A DNA stretch of 13,395 nt from Candidatus Omnitrophota bacterium (GCA_028718265.1 JAQUMG010000026.1:1-13395); one strand, 5' to 3'. Shown: positions 1-7,672, counted from the first letter of the stretch. The notes: generated from the letters alone by a model not told the origin. A program made the numbers and translations.

Positions 1-18
1 CGCTGCCGCGTCGCCTCG

Positions 19-35
19 TCCCGCCTACGGCGGGA
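19..35. repeat. Short GC palindrome
   Basis: Perfect inverted repeat with 7-base arms (TCCCGCC / GGCGGGA) around a TAC loop. The TCCCGC...GCGGGA core recurs in the leader of smc (5408-5423), and a CCCGC...GCGGG core recurs inside the element at 167-388. This suggests a small dispersed palindrome family rather than a terminator, because no T-run follows on either strand. Confidence 0.6.
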
Positions 36-56
36 TCGCTTACTACTAAGTAACCG

Positions 57-100
57 CGAACAATTTTCGCCCTTTTGTAAACCGATTTTCGGCTTGTTCG
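57..100. repeat. Imperfect inverted repeat in intergenic region
   Basis: CGAACA (57-62) pairs with TGTTCG (95-100), and CCGA (82-85) with TCGG (89-92) forms a smaller internal stem. The arms are short and the centre is AT-rich, so this may be chance. The stretch 36-166 otherwise shows nothing that looks like a gene. Confidence 0.25.
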
Positions 101-166
101 AAGCTAAAATTTTTAATGCCGCTCGGATAAGTATCAATATTATCCTATACGAAAGATGGTATATAA

Positions 167-388
167 AAAGGAATCCGGTACTTTTCGCAGCGACATGTCG
201 ATTTTAGGCGAAGCAGCTTGAGCGATGAGGGAATCCCGAGGTCCCGCGAAGCGGGGCAATCTCGGGATGGCGAAGCTGACAGAGCCCCGATGGAGAGCCC
301 ATCGGGGCGAGTTCTGCAGCCACCGAGTCGCGAAAGACCTTCGCCGTAAAGAAATCGACTAGGAGCGAGGAAAATACCGGATTCCTTT
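167..388. mobile_element. MITE-like element or structured RNA with long terminal inverted repeats
   Basis: A 222-base unit whose ends are long imperfect inverted repeats. The left arm is 167-213 and the right arm is 339-388 read backwards. The outermost 14 bases match perfectly (167-180 against 375-388). Further blocks pair at GTCGATTT (197-204) with 352-359 and GGCGAAG (207-213) with CTTCGCC (339-345). Between the arms, CAGCTT (214-219) pairs with AAGCTG (273-278) and encloses a hairpin of ATCCCGAG (233-240) with CTCGGGAT (261-268) and an inner CCCGC-GAA-GCGGG (243-255). A second hairpin pairs GCCCCGATGG (284-293) with CCATCGGGGC (299-308), extended by CAGA/TCTG (280-283/313-316). The whole can fold into a branched, cloverleaf-like structure on either strand. 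There is no transposase and no convincing ORF inside, and no target-site duplication could be fixed. It could be a non-autonomous element moved by a transposase elsewhere, or a dispersed structured RNA. Confidence 0.6.
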
Positions 389-396
389 GATATGCG

Positions 397-418
397 CCCG
401 CCACAAAGCGTTGGCGGG
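397..418. repeat. GC hairpin next to the 167-388 element
   Basis: CCCGCCA (397-403) pairs perfectly with TGGCGGG (412-418) around an 8-base loop. It lies just after the right end of the element and directly before a second palindrome, so the two form a tandem pair. Confidence 0.5.
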
Positions 419-433
419 TCCGCCTCTGGCGGA
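419..433. repeat. Short GC palindrome, tandem with the preceding one
   Basis: TCCGCC (419-424) and GGCGGA (428-433) flank a TCT loop. The form is the same as the palindrome at 19-35 with arms one base shorter. No T-run follows, so a terminator role is not supported. Confidence 0.5.
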
Positions 434-489
434 AGCGGAATATCGGCAGTTAATCCTAAACAGAACGTACATCCGGCACCGACCAGTTA

Positions 490-518
490 TTGACATTAGG
501 CCCTTATTGGGGTATATT
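490..518 (+). promoter_or_regulatory. Sigma-70-type promoter of the diguanylate cyclase gene
   Basis: A perfect -35 box TTGACA (490-495) is followed after exactly 17 bases by TATATT (513-518), one base off the -10 consensus. Transcription would be expected to begin at about 524-526, only a few bases before the ATG at 529. There is therefore no room for a Shine-Dalgarno site. Confidence 0.75.
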
Positions 519-528
519 ATAGTAGCAT

Positions 529-1737
529 ATGGAAAATAAGAATAATAAGCCAACTGAAGTAAATGTAAACTCCAAGGGTACAGAGATTACGCTCAAGGAG
601 CTTGAGAGGGCCAGGGCAGAATTACTGCTTCTGTACGAAGTTTCGAATGCCATGAGGACAACCCTTGAGCTCGAGCAGATTCTATATATCATACTAACCG
701 CCATCACCTCTCACGAAGGTCTCGGATTCAACAGGGCCGTGCTTTTCCTGGTAAACGATAAGGAAAAAATTCTCGAAGGCAAAATGGGCATAGGACCGCA
801 CAGCATAGAAGAGGCTACCAGCATATGGAAAGGCATAGAGGAAAGCAAGATGGTCCTGGAAGATCTTATAAATGCCTACGATAATTTTAAGCGCGATCCG
901 AATTCAAGGCTGCATAATCTTGTCAAGGGCATAAGGGTGCCGTTAAACGAAAGCCAGGGAATCCTCGCCTTAACAGCTCTTGAGGGCATGCCTTTCGAGG
1001 TCATCACGGAAGAGAGCCGCCTGCAGTCGGAAGACAAATACCTGCAAATACTCGGCACCAAGTATTTCGTAACCGCCCCGTTAAAAGCGAAGGATAAAGT
1101 TGTCGGGGTGGTATTGGCCGATAACATATTCACGCAAAAACCTATCACAAAAGCCGACGTCGGAATGCTGGACCTTTTTGCCAACCACGCGGGCCTTGCG
1201 ATTGAAAACTCGCGTTTATACGAAGAGACTGTATACCTGTCAAATACCGACTGGTTAACTAAATTATGGAATCACGGCCATTTTCAGGTCGCTCTGGCAA
1301 ATGAAATAGCAAGGGCCCGGGAAGCTGATACGCCCCTCAGCCTGCTCATGATCGACATCGACGATTTCAAGCATTACAATGACAAATTCGGCCATGTAGC
1401 GGGCGATTTTATCATAAAAGAGATGGCGAGGGTACTGGCAGAAGCATCCCGTAAGAAAGATTACGTTTGCAGATACGGCGGAGAGGAATTCGCCGTGATC
1501 CTGCCGCAGACTACGACGGAAGATGCAAGTCACATAGCCCACCGTTTAAGAGAAAAAGTTACGCAGCACAACTTCCCGAATCAGGAAGCTCAACCTAAAA
1601 AAGTCTTCACCTTCAGTTGCGGATTATCTACCTTCCCTAAAGATGCCGCGGATAAGGATACCCTGATTAAAAACGCGGATAGCGCTCTTTACAAAGCCAA
1701 AAAATGCGGTAAAGACCAAATAGTTTTATATGAATAG
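529..1737 (+). CDS. GAF-GGDEF diguanylate cyclase
   Basis: A probably cytoplasmic sensor enzyme making the second messenger c-di-GMP from two GTP. Residues about 20-45 form a charged helical lead-in. About 45-230 is a GAF-type sensor domain ending in the helix before the catalytic part, and about 235-402 is the GGDEF domain. The active-site loop is intact (GGEEF, 317-321) in the context CRYGGEEF. The metal-binding strand MIDIDDFK lies near 274-281. An RxxD motif (R308, D311) sits five residues before GGEEF, the position of the allosteric inhibitory site in PleD, so product inhibition is likely. The usual DxLTGLxNR entry motif reads DWLTKLWNH here, a variant. No membrane segment or signal peptide is seen, so the input is probably an intracellular ligand or partner acting on GAF. 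The ATG at 529 is the only reasonable start: the next Met is at residue 42, inside the predicted fold. No Shine-Dalgarno precedes it. The gene converges with smc. Confidence 0.93.
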   Translation: MENKNNKPTEVNVNSKGTEITLKELERARAELLLLYEVSNAMRTTLELEQILYIILTAITSHEGLGFNRAVLFLVNDKEKILEGKMGIGPHSIEEATSIWKGIEESKMVLEDLINAYDNFKRDPNSRLHNLVKGIRVPLNESQGILALTALEGMPFEVITEESRLQSEDKYLQILGTKYFVTAPLKAKDKVVGVVLADNIFTQKPITKADVGMLDLFANHAGLAIENSRLYEETVYLSNTDWLTKLWNHGHFQVALANEIARAREADTPLSLLMIDIDDFKHYNDKFGHVAGDFIIKEMARVLAEASRKKDYVCRYGGEEFAVILPQTTTEDASHIAHRLREKVTQHNFPNQEAQPKKVFTFSCGLSTFPKDAADKDTLIKNADSALYKAKKCGKDQIVLYE

Positions 1738-1739
1738 AT

Positions 1740-4700
1740 TTAGGTAGGAACCTTCTCTTCGCTTTTTTCCTCGGCAGGCTTTACTTCTTCATTTTTTTCT
1801 TCGGAAGCTATTATCTTCGCCTTAGAGTCATCGTGGAATTTTACAGAGACTATTTTGGAAACTCCTGATTTTTCCATCGTGATGCCGTACATCACGTCGG
1901 CCATCGTGATGGTCCTCTTATTGTGCGTTATCACTATAAATTGTGATTTTTTAGTAAATTCGCGTACTGCCTTGGCAAAGCGCTCGACATTGGACTCGTC
2001 CAGCGGCGCATCCACTTCGTCCAGAAGGCAGAACGGACTCGGGTTGACTTTGAATATGGCGAAAATAAGCGATATTGCCGTCAATGCTTTTTCTCCTCCG
2101 GAAAGCAGAGTTATACTCTGCAGCTTCTTGCCCGGAGGCCTGACCGCTATTTCTATACCCGATTCCAGAACGTCGTGCTCATCCAGAAGGAATATTTCAG
2201 CCTGTCCTCCGCCGAAGAGATAGCGGAAATAATTCTTAAACTCAAATTGTATCTTCTCGAATGTCTCCATAAACAACTTGCGCGTAGTCTTATTTATCTT
2301 AGTTATGGCTTCCTGAAGAGATTCCTTCGCCCGCACAAGGTCTTCGCGCTGCTGACTCAGAAAATTGAACCGGTCCTCCAGTTCCTTGTGCTCTTCTATA
2401 GCAACGAGATTTACGGTCCCCATCGATTCAAGTTTCCGCTTCAGATCTTCCACTTCCCGGCGGATAGATTCCCAGTCGGCGGAGACATCGCATTCGAGCT
2501 TTTCCTGGTCGATATCAACTTTATAAAGCTGGATCATCCTGTTTTTAAGCGTTTCGACCTTAAAATTCATCTCGGATTTTTTCATGTTCAGCTGATGATC
2601 TTTGTCTTTGTGATCATTGGACATTTTATACAACTGAGTGAGTCTTTTCTCAATGGAATCTATGAGTGATGAGTTCTTTTCCTTGCTTGCCCCGATACGC
2701 AGAATTTCTTCGCTTATAACTTTTATTTCGCTGGATAGCTCCGAAACCTCCGAGCTAAGCTCCTCTATCTCCTGCGTAAGTTCATCGCTCTTTCTGCGCG
2801 AATTCTCTATTTCATCCTTCTTTTGCTCCAAAGAAGACGCGTATGTCTGGAACGATTCTTTTTGGACCTCGATATTCTGGGAGAGGGTGGATTTCTCTTT
2901 TGAAAGAGACTGAAGTTCGGTTTTTACCCTCGCCACCAAAATGATTATCTCTTCGCGCTCTTTCGAAAGGTTTTTGATGGAGTCTTCGGAATTAACCAGA
3001 ACGCTCTGTGTATTATGCTCGCCTTCTTCCATTTCGCTTAATTTCTTTTCGAATTCGCCTTTGCGCAGAGCCAGCTCTTTTACCTCATCGTTTATTTCAT
3101 CGTTTTCAAGTTTTAGCAATGCTATCTCTTCGCTGAGCCTGGAATCTTCCTGTTCTGCCGAAGAAAGCTGACTCTTCTTCCTGTGATATTCCGCTTCCTG
3201 CTCCTTCAGCATGCCGTCCATAGATCCAAATTTCTCTTCAAGGCTTACAAGTCCGGCATTTAAATCCGCCCTCACTTCCTCCATACCGGAAATAACACTT
3301 ACAGCGGATTCTATTTCGGAGACGGTTTCCTTTAAACGCAATTGTCTTCCTATGATCCCCGCATCCTCGCTGACTCCTCCGGAGCCGGCCATAATAAATC
3401 CCCGCCGCAAGACTTCGCCTTTTTTCGTCACAAGCTTTATTTTACCCGCCGCATCATGGGAGATATTAGCCAGAATGTTTTCGGCTTTTTCCATATTTTC
3501 TACCAAATAAGTATCCTTAAGGATATTGGCTATTATATTCTTCAGGCTGTCCTTGGTACTGACGAAATCGCTTAATCTGCCTATAAGCCCGTCAGCGGGC
3601 AAGGCCCCGAGCCCCGCTTCGCCGGCGTCTCCGATTTCATCCGATACAAGGAATGTCGCCTGCCCTTTCTTATTCGCATCCAGATATCCGGCTGCTTCGA
3701 GCGCGCTCTGCCTGTCCCTGGAAACGATACATTGCACGTAATCCCCTAAAGCTGCCTCGGCAGCGCCTTCAAATCCTCTTTTGGCTTCCACCATATTACC
3801 CAAAACCCCGTCTATGCCGCCTATCGTCAGTTCGCCTTTATCCAGTGATTCAAGAAGCGCTTTCGTCCCGCCGGTAAAACCCTCGTGTTTTCTGATAAGG
3901 TCTTCCAGGAATGATTTTTTTGATTCAAGAGTTATAAGAATACTTTTCTGTTTCTGCAAATCGTCTTCGGCTGATTTGATAGACGCCGCAAGCCCGTCTT
4001 TTTCCTTGAGAAGCCTGTCTCTTTCCGCGCGTATATTATTAAGACGGTTTTCGGTCTCCTGAAATTCAGTGAGAGCGCCGTCAAGTTTTGCCCTTACGGC
4101 TTTCGCTTCCTCGGTTACTCTCTCCAGTTCCATGCCGAGCCGGCGCAACCTTACCGATCTGTTTTGAATATCACTCGTCAGACGTATTGTTTCGTTTTTC
4201 GATTTTGACCTTTCGGCCATATAGCTGACGATTTTCTGGCGGCTTTCCTCTATGTTCTTTTCGTTCCGTTTTATTTCCGCTTCCATTTCCGAAAGGCGCT
4301 TCTCTTCTTCCCCGAGGACGCGCCTTTTTGCCTCTTCACCGTCTGAAATAGTCGCGAATTCATTCTCGAGTTCCTGGACAAGTTTCTGGGCCGACTCTTT
4401 TCTCATCTCTATGGAACCTATTTCGACATTCAGATTGTCTATTCTCGCCGAAAGTTCCGTTATCCTCTCTTTGTCAACGACTATCTTGCTCCGGTTCTGC
4501 TCCGTAATCGACTCTTTCGAGAATTTGGAATTCTGTAATTCCGTAAATTTGGCATCTACTCCCGCAAGGGAAAGCCGTTCCGTTTCAAGATTTGCCGTAA
4601 TGTCCTCTATCTCGCGGGACATCTTGCCTATTTCTTCCCTTATCCTGGACGTTTCGCTTTCTACGCCTCCCCTTTCCTGCTTAAGCAGATCATATTCATA

Positions 4701-5393
4701 AAACGCCAGCTTTGATTCCAGCTCTTTCAGCCTGTCGAATCTTTCCTTGTAGCGCTCGGCTTTCCTTGCCTGCCTCGTAATGGAATCTATCTGCCGTTTT
4801 ACTTCTATTATTATGTCATTTACTCTAAGAAGATTGTTATCCGTATCTTCCAGTTTCCTGATGGCTTCTCTTTTTTTGGATTTATATTTAGTTATTCCGC
4901 TCGCTTCCTCAAAAATAAAACGCCTGTCTTCGGGGCGGCTGCTTATTATGAGGTCTATCTTTCCCTGCTCTATTATTGAATACGCCTCCGCGCCTATGCC
5001 GGTCCCCATGAAAAGTTCGTTCACGTCTTTTAATCTGACCGGGGCCTTATTTATAAGATATTCGCTTTCGCCTGAACGGAAGAGCCTGCGGGATACTACA
5101 ACTTCGTCTACGTCTATGGGGAGAATTCTGTCGACATTCGATAAGGTAAGAGATACTTCCGCCATGTTTATGGGCTCTCTGTCGTCGGTGCCGTTAAATA
5201 TAACGTCTTCCATCGCCGAACCGCGGAGAGATTTTACGGACTGTTCGCCCAGCACCCATTTTATGGCATCAATTATGTTACTTTTGCCGCAGCCGTTAGG
5301 ACCGACTACCGCGGTTATGCCCGGTTCGAAATAAAGCCGGGTGTGTTCCGCGAATGATTTAAAACCTACTATGTCTAATTTTTTAAAATACAT
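1740..5393 (-). CDS. smc: Chromosome segregation protein SMC
   Basis: The structural maintenance of chromosomes ATPase, which with ScpA and ScpB forms the bacterial condensin that organises and separates the chromosome. With the start used here it is 1217 residues, normal for the family. The N-terminal head has Walker A GPNGCGKS (31-38). Long coiled coils run about 170-500 and about 690-1010. They flank a globular hinge (about 503-690) that begins EGFTGGTKALL and is rich in glycines. The C-terminal head has the ABC signature LSGGEK (1097-1102), Walker B ending in D1125-E1126, a D-loop near 1129-1135 and the H-switch His1157. The last 20 or so residues are a Glu/Lys-rich tail without clear function. 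The ATG at 5393 is chosen because MYFKKLDIVGFKSF is the classic SMC N-terminus. The in-frame ATG at 5447 would add 18 residues translated through a palindrome. No scpA or scpB is in the window. Confidence 0.97.
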   Translation of the reverse strand: MYFKKLDIVGFKSFAEHTRLYFEPGITAVVGPNGCGKSNIIDAIKWVLGEQSVKSLRGSAMEDVIFNGTDDREPINMAEVSLTLSNVDRILPIDVDEVVVSRRLFRSGESEYLINKAPVRLKDVNELFMGTGIGAEAYSIIEQGKIDLIISSRPEDRRFIFEEASGITKYKSKKREAIRKLEDTDNNLLRVNDIIIEVKRQIDSITRQARKAERYKERFDRLKELESKLAFYEYDLLKQERGGVESETSRIREEIGKMSREIEDITANLETERLSLAGVDAKFTELQNSKFSKESITEQNRSKIVVDKERITELSARIDNLNVEIGSIEMRKESAQKLVQELENEFATISDGEEAKRRVLGEEEKRLSEMEAEIKRNEKNIEESRQKIVSYMAERSKSKNETIRLTSDIQNRSVRLRRLGMELERVTEEAKAVRAKLDGALTEFQETENRLNNIRAERDRLLKEKDGLAASIKSAEDDLQKQKSILITLESKKSFLEDLIRKHEGFTGGTKALLESLDKGELTIGGIDGVLGNMVEAKRGFEGAAEAALGDYVQCIVSRDRQSALEAAGYLDANKKGQATFLVSDEIGDAGEAGLGALPADGLIGRLSDFVSTKDSLKNIIANILKDTYLVENMEKAENILANISHDAAGKIKLVTKKGEVLRRGFIMAGSGGVSEDAGIIGRQLRLKETVSEIESAVSVISGMEEVRADLNAGLVSLEEKFGSMDGMLKEQEAEYHRKKSQLSSAEQEDSRLSEEIALLKLENDEINDEVKELALRKGEFEKKLSEMEEGEHNTQSVLVNSEDSIKNLSKEREEIIILVARVKTELQSLSKEKSTLSQNIEVQKESFQTYASSLEQKKDEIENSRRKSDELTQEIEELSSEVSELSSEIKVISEEILRIGASKEKNSSLIDSIEKRLTQLYKMSNDHKDKDHQLNMKKSEMNFKVETLKNRMIQLYKVDIDQEKLECDVSADWESIRREVEDLKRKLESMGTVNLVAIEEHKELEDRFNFLSQQREDLVRAKESLQEAITKINKTTRKLFMETFEKIQFEFKNYFRYLFGGGQAEIFLLDEHDVLESGIEIAVRPPGKKLQSITLLSGGEKALTAISLIFAIFKVNPSPFCLLDEVDAPLDESNVERFAKAVREFTKKSQFIVITHNKRTITMADVMYGITMEKSGVSKIVSVKFHDDSKAKIIASEEKNEEVKPAEEKSEEKVPT

Positions 5394-5401
5394 AAATGAG
5401 C

Positions 5402-5431
5402 CTACAATCCCGCCACAGCGGGATTCTGTAG
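5402..5431 (-). repeat. Palindrome in the smc leader overlapping the ribosome-binding region
   Basis: AATCCCGC (5406-5413) and GCGGGATT (5418-5425) pair perfectly around CACA. CTAC (5402-5405) and GTAG (5428-5431) extend the stem past a two-base bulge. On the minus strand the hairpin ends about eight bases before the smc ATG, and its last arm contains most of the only purine-rich stretch (GTAGG) there. It shares the TCCCGC...GCGGGA core with 19-35, so it may be a dispersed repeat that happens to sit here, or a regulatory hairpin. Confidence 0.6.
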
Positions 5432-5469
5432 ATAGTCTATATCGCAAAATTACATCATATACACAAATA

Positions 5470-5497
5470 ATTATATATCATATTCGTAAAAAGTCAA
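5470..5497 (-). promoter_or_regulatory. Probable smc promoter
   Basis: On the minus strand TTGACT (5497-5492) is followed after 16 bases by a perfect TATAAT (5475-5470). The start of transcription would be near 5463, giving smc a leader of about 70 bases that includes the palindrome at 5402-5431. It lies just after the etfA stop codon. smc can therefore be expressed independently, although no clear terminator separates it from the ETF operon. Confidence 0.7.
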
Positions 5498-5521
5498 GGA
5501 ATGAACAAAATAAAAAGCAGG

Positions 5522-6724
5522 TTATTTGCCCAGAGTCTGCTTGAATGCCCTGGTCAACTGCGGAATTACTTTAAAAAGATCGTCAACGATACCGTAAGTC
5601 GCTACTTTAAATATCGGCGCTTCGGGATCCTTGTTTATCGCAACTATAATCTTCGAGGACTGCATGCCTATTAAATGCTGGATCTGGCCGCTTATGCCGC
5701 ATGCTATATAAAGTTTGGGACACACGGTCTTGCCGGTCTGGCCTACCTGATGCGAATACGGCATCCAGCCTGAATCTACTGCAGCGCGTGATGCACCCAC
5801 CGCACCACCGATAGTCACGGCTAGCTCTTTTATAATCGCAAAATTTTCCGGGCCGCCCATGCCGCGGCCGCCGGAAACTATGATATCTGCTTCCGAAAGA
5901 TTTATAGTCGTCTCGATTTCTTCTACCATGTCCAATAATTTTGCTCTGGAGGATAAAGCGGAAGGATCTATTTTCTCTTCTATCAGCTCGCCTTTTCTGC
6001 CGCTCGTGCTTACGGCTTCTTTCATGACCTTATGACGCACCGTCGCCATCTGCGGCCTGTGATTAGGAGTAACAATGGTGGCCATAATATTCCCGCCAAA
6101 AGCCGGCCTTGTCTGAAGAAGAAGTTTCTCTTTGGGATCTATATCAAGTCCTGTACAGTCGGCAGTAAGACCTGTGCCTATTTTGACGGCGACTCTGGAT
6201 ATAAGGCTCCTGCCCATCGTCGTCGCCCCGCACAAAAATATTTCGGGCGAATATTTCTTTACAAGTTTAACCAGTGCTTCCGTATATGGTTCATCCTGAT
6301 AGGCGCCGAGTTTCGGCGAATCTACCAGATATACTTTATCGGCGCCTCTCTCGAATACCTGGCTAACTTTATCTTTTATATTGTGGCCTAAAAGCACGCC
6401 GCACAATTTCATCCCGAGTGCATCCGCCAGTTCCCTCCCCTTGCCTAACAGTTCCCACGAGACACTCTGAATTACATTCTTTTTCTGTTCGCAGAATACC
6501 CAGACATCCGAGCTGGCTTTACCCAAAACAGGTTTTACCGGTCCGACAGGCTTCTTAAGCTCTATGGCTTTAAACTTACAGGCGTCTGCGCAGGCGCCGC
6601 AGAGATTGCATTTATTCAGGTCTATTATCGCCTTTTTGTCCTTTACCTCTATCGCGCCGAATGGACATGCCCTGACGCATAATTTGCATCCCGTACATTT
6701 ATCGAGCAATACTTTTATTGACAT
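5522..6724 (-). CDS. etfA: Electron transfer flavoprotein alpha subunit with N-terminal 2[4Fe-4S] ferredoxin domain
   Basis: Alpha subunit of an ETF, which binds FAD and passes electrons between an acyl-CoA dehydrogenase and other carriers. Residues 1-60 are a ferredoxin domain with two CxxCxxCxxxC motifs: Cys10, 13, 16, 20 and Cys39, 42, 45, 49. An ETF alpha/beta domain follows at about 70-270. The C-terminal FAD-binding domain (about 275-400) shows SGGRGMGG (284-291), VGQTGKTV (327-334), GISGQIQH (343-350) and NKDPEAPIF (364-372), the ETF-alpha signature region. At 400 residues it exceeds ordinary EtfA (about 310-330) by the ferredoxin part. The same architecture is known in CarE of the Acetobacterium woodii caffeyl-CoA reductase, an electron-bifurcating complex, so ferredoxin-linked electron flow is a reasonable inference. 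The start has AGGA seven bases upstream, and a 12-base gap separates it from the UroD-like gene. It is last in the operon. Confidence 0.95.
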   Translation of the reverse strand: MSIKVLLDKCTGCKLCVRACPFGAIEVKDKKAIIDLNKCNLCGACADACKFKAIELKKPVGPVKPVLGKASSDVWVFCEQKKNVIQSVSWELLGKGRELADALGMKLCGVLLGHNIKDKVSQVFERGADKVYLVDSPKLGAYQDEPYTEALVKLVKKYSPEIFLCGATTMGRSLISRVAVKIGTGLTADCTGLDIDPKEKLLLQTRPAFGGNIMATIVTPNHRPQMATVRHKVMKEAVSTSGRKGELIEEKIDPSALSSRAKLLDMVEEIETTINLSEADIIVSGGRGMGGPENFAIIKELAVTIGGAVGASRAAVDSGWMPYSHQVGQTGKTVCPKLYIACGISGQIQHLIGMQSSKIIVAINKDPEAPIFKVATYGIVDDLFKVIPQLTRAFKQTLGK

Positions 6725-6736
6725 ATCATCTTCCTG

Positions 6737-7660
6737 TTAATAAACGCCGTATTTTTTTACCAATTCAAGTGCGTTTTTATAGTTCTCAAAACTTATTTCT
6801 TCCGAAATCGGGCTGTCGGTGTGATATATATAGCCGCCGTTTTTCATCAGCATCCGGAATTTATTTTTTATTTCGCCGTCAGCTTTGTCCGCGCCGGTAA
6901 ACGCCTGCTCATCTATTCCGCCGAAAAGGACTATGTCCTTACCGTATTCCTTTTTAATCTCTGCCAGATCCATCCCCACGTCGCTTTCAAGCGGCTCTAT
7001 AGCGCGTACGCCCGCTTCTATGAGATGCGGCAGCAGTTCCCGTATATTGCCGTCGGAATGAAATATGACGGGCATGCTGTTATCCGAAAAGAAATCGCAA
7101 AATTCTTTATGCAGGTCAAAGAGGAGAGCATTATAATAATCCGTTGAAAAGATGAGTCCTGCTTTGCATCCCAGGTCTCCCCATACCCACGCTCCGTCAA
7201 ATCGGTAACCCTTGTCAAGCGCTAACTGGCATATTTTCAAAGTAAACTCGGCAGAATCCGCGAAGATATCCGCTATCTTATTAGCTTCTTCTGCCATCAT
7301 CGCCAATGTTTTTTCTCTGCCGATGATACCCGCTACATGCTCAAACGGCTCAACGCACGACAGGACTAAAAATTTTTCGGCCGCGTTCGCGCGTTCGTAA
7401 TTATCATTCAGGTTTTCGCCGGTCGCCGGCCCGTTAAGCCGCCCGGCTGTCACCGCGTTCTTCGCTCCCGGCCTGAAATCCTGATTAAATCCAAAGAGCC
7501 GTATGTCAAAATCGAAATATTCCTGCGGGTGAGCCTTTTTCGGAAGCTTGCCGGCATCCTTCCACTTTTTCACTGCGGAGTCGGTAAAATCGTCGCAGAT
7601 CCCGACTCTGTCGGGTAGTTGAAAATTAAAAGTTTTCGTTATTCGGTCCCGCGATGTCAT
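6737..7660 (-). CDS. Uroporphyrinogen decarboxylase (UroD) superfamily protein
   Basis: A 307-residue TIM-barrel protein of the URO-D superfamily (Pfam URO-D), which includes heme-pathway decarboxylases and the methyltransferases of corrinoid-dependent methyl transfer (MtaA, CmuA, aryl O-demethylases). The N-terminus MTSRDRITKTFNFQLPDRVG is typical of the non-heme branch. Other family marks are WVWGDLG (158-164), FHSDGN (200-205), IEPLE (221-225), LFGGID (245-250) and a C-terminal segment starting GGYIYHTDSPI (275-285). The His-x-Cys zinc motif of MtaA-type methyltransferases is replaced by His-Ser-Asp, so metal binding may differ. Heme synthesis is unlikely: no heme genes are nearby and the gene lies between etfB and etfA with 12-base gaps on each side. 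That position suggests a job tied to the acyl-CoA/ETF pathway, perhaps processing of a methylated or carboxylated substrate. Family assignment is firm; the reaction is unknown. Confidence 0.85.
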   Translation of the reverse strand: MTSRDRITKTFNFQLPDRVGICDDFTDSAVKKWKDAGKLPKKAHPQEYFDFDIRLFGFNQDFRPGAKNAVTAGRLNGPATGENLNDNYERANAAEKFLVLSCVEPFEHVAGIIGREKTLAMMAEEANKIADIFADSAEFTLKICQLALDKGYRFDGAWVWGDLGCKAGLIFSTDYYNALLFDLHKEFCDFFSDNSMPVIFHSDGNIRELLPHLIEAGVRAIEPLESDVGMDLAEIKKEYGKDIVLFGGIDEQAFTGADKADGEIKNKFRMLMKNGGYIYHTDSPISEEISFENYKNALELVKKYGVY

Positions 7661-7672
7661 TAGAAAGATCTC

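Noticed and set aside
131..150. GTAT...ATAC partial symmetry suggesting an operator
   Set aside because: Only the outer four bases match; the interior is not symmetric.
204..404. Minus-strand 66-codon open frame across the repeat element
   Set aside because: It follows the palindromic structure, has no ribosome site and an unconvincing protein composition; the frame is a by-product of the repeat.
1..528. CRISPR array or tRNA in the gene-free stretch
   Set aside because: There are no regularly spaced direct repeats, and no segment has a tRNA acceptor stem, anticodon arm and T-loop in order.
1855..5334. Many plus-strand open frames opposite smc, up to 184 codons
   Set aside because: They are antisense shadows of the coiled-coil gene: Ser/Phe/Leu-rich, no ribosome sites, and no recognisable domains. 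SMC is intact over the whole interval.
5402..5431. Palindrome as a rho-independent terminator for etfA
   Set aside because: It lies downstream of the smc promoter and just before the smc start, and no T-run follows on the minus strand.
5394..5447. Upstream in-frame ATG that would extend SMC by 18 residues
   Set aside because: The added residues are translated from the leader palindrome and do not resemble SMC; MYFKKLDIVGFKSF is the standard N-terminus.
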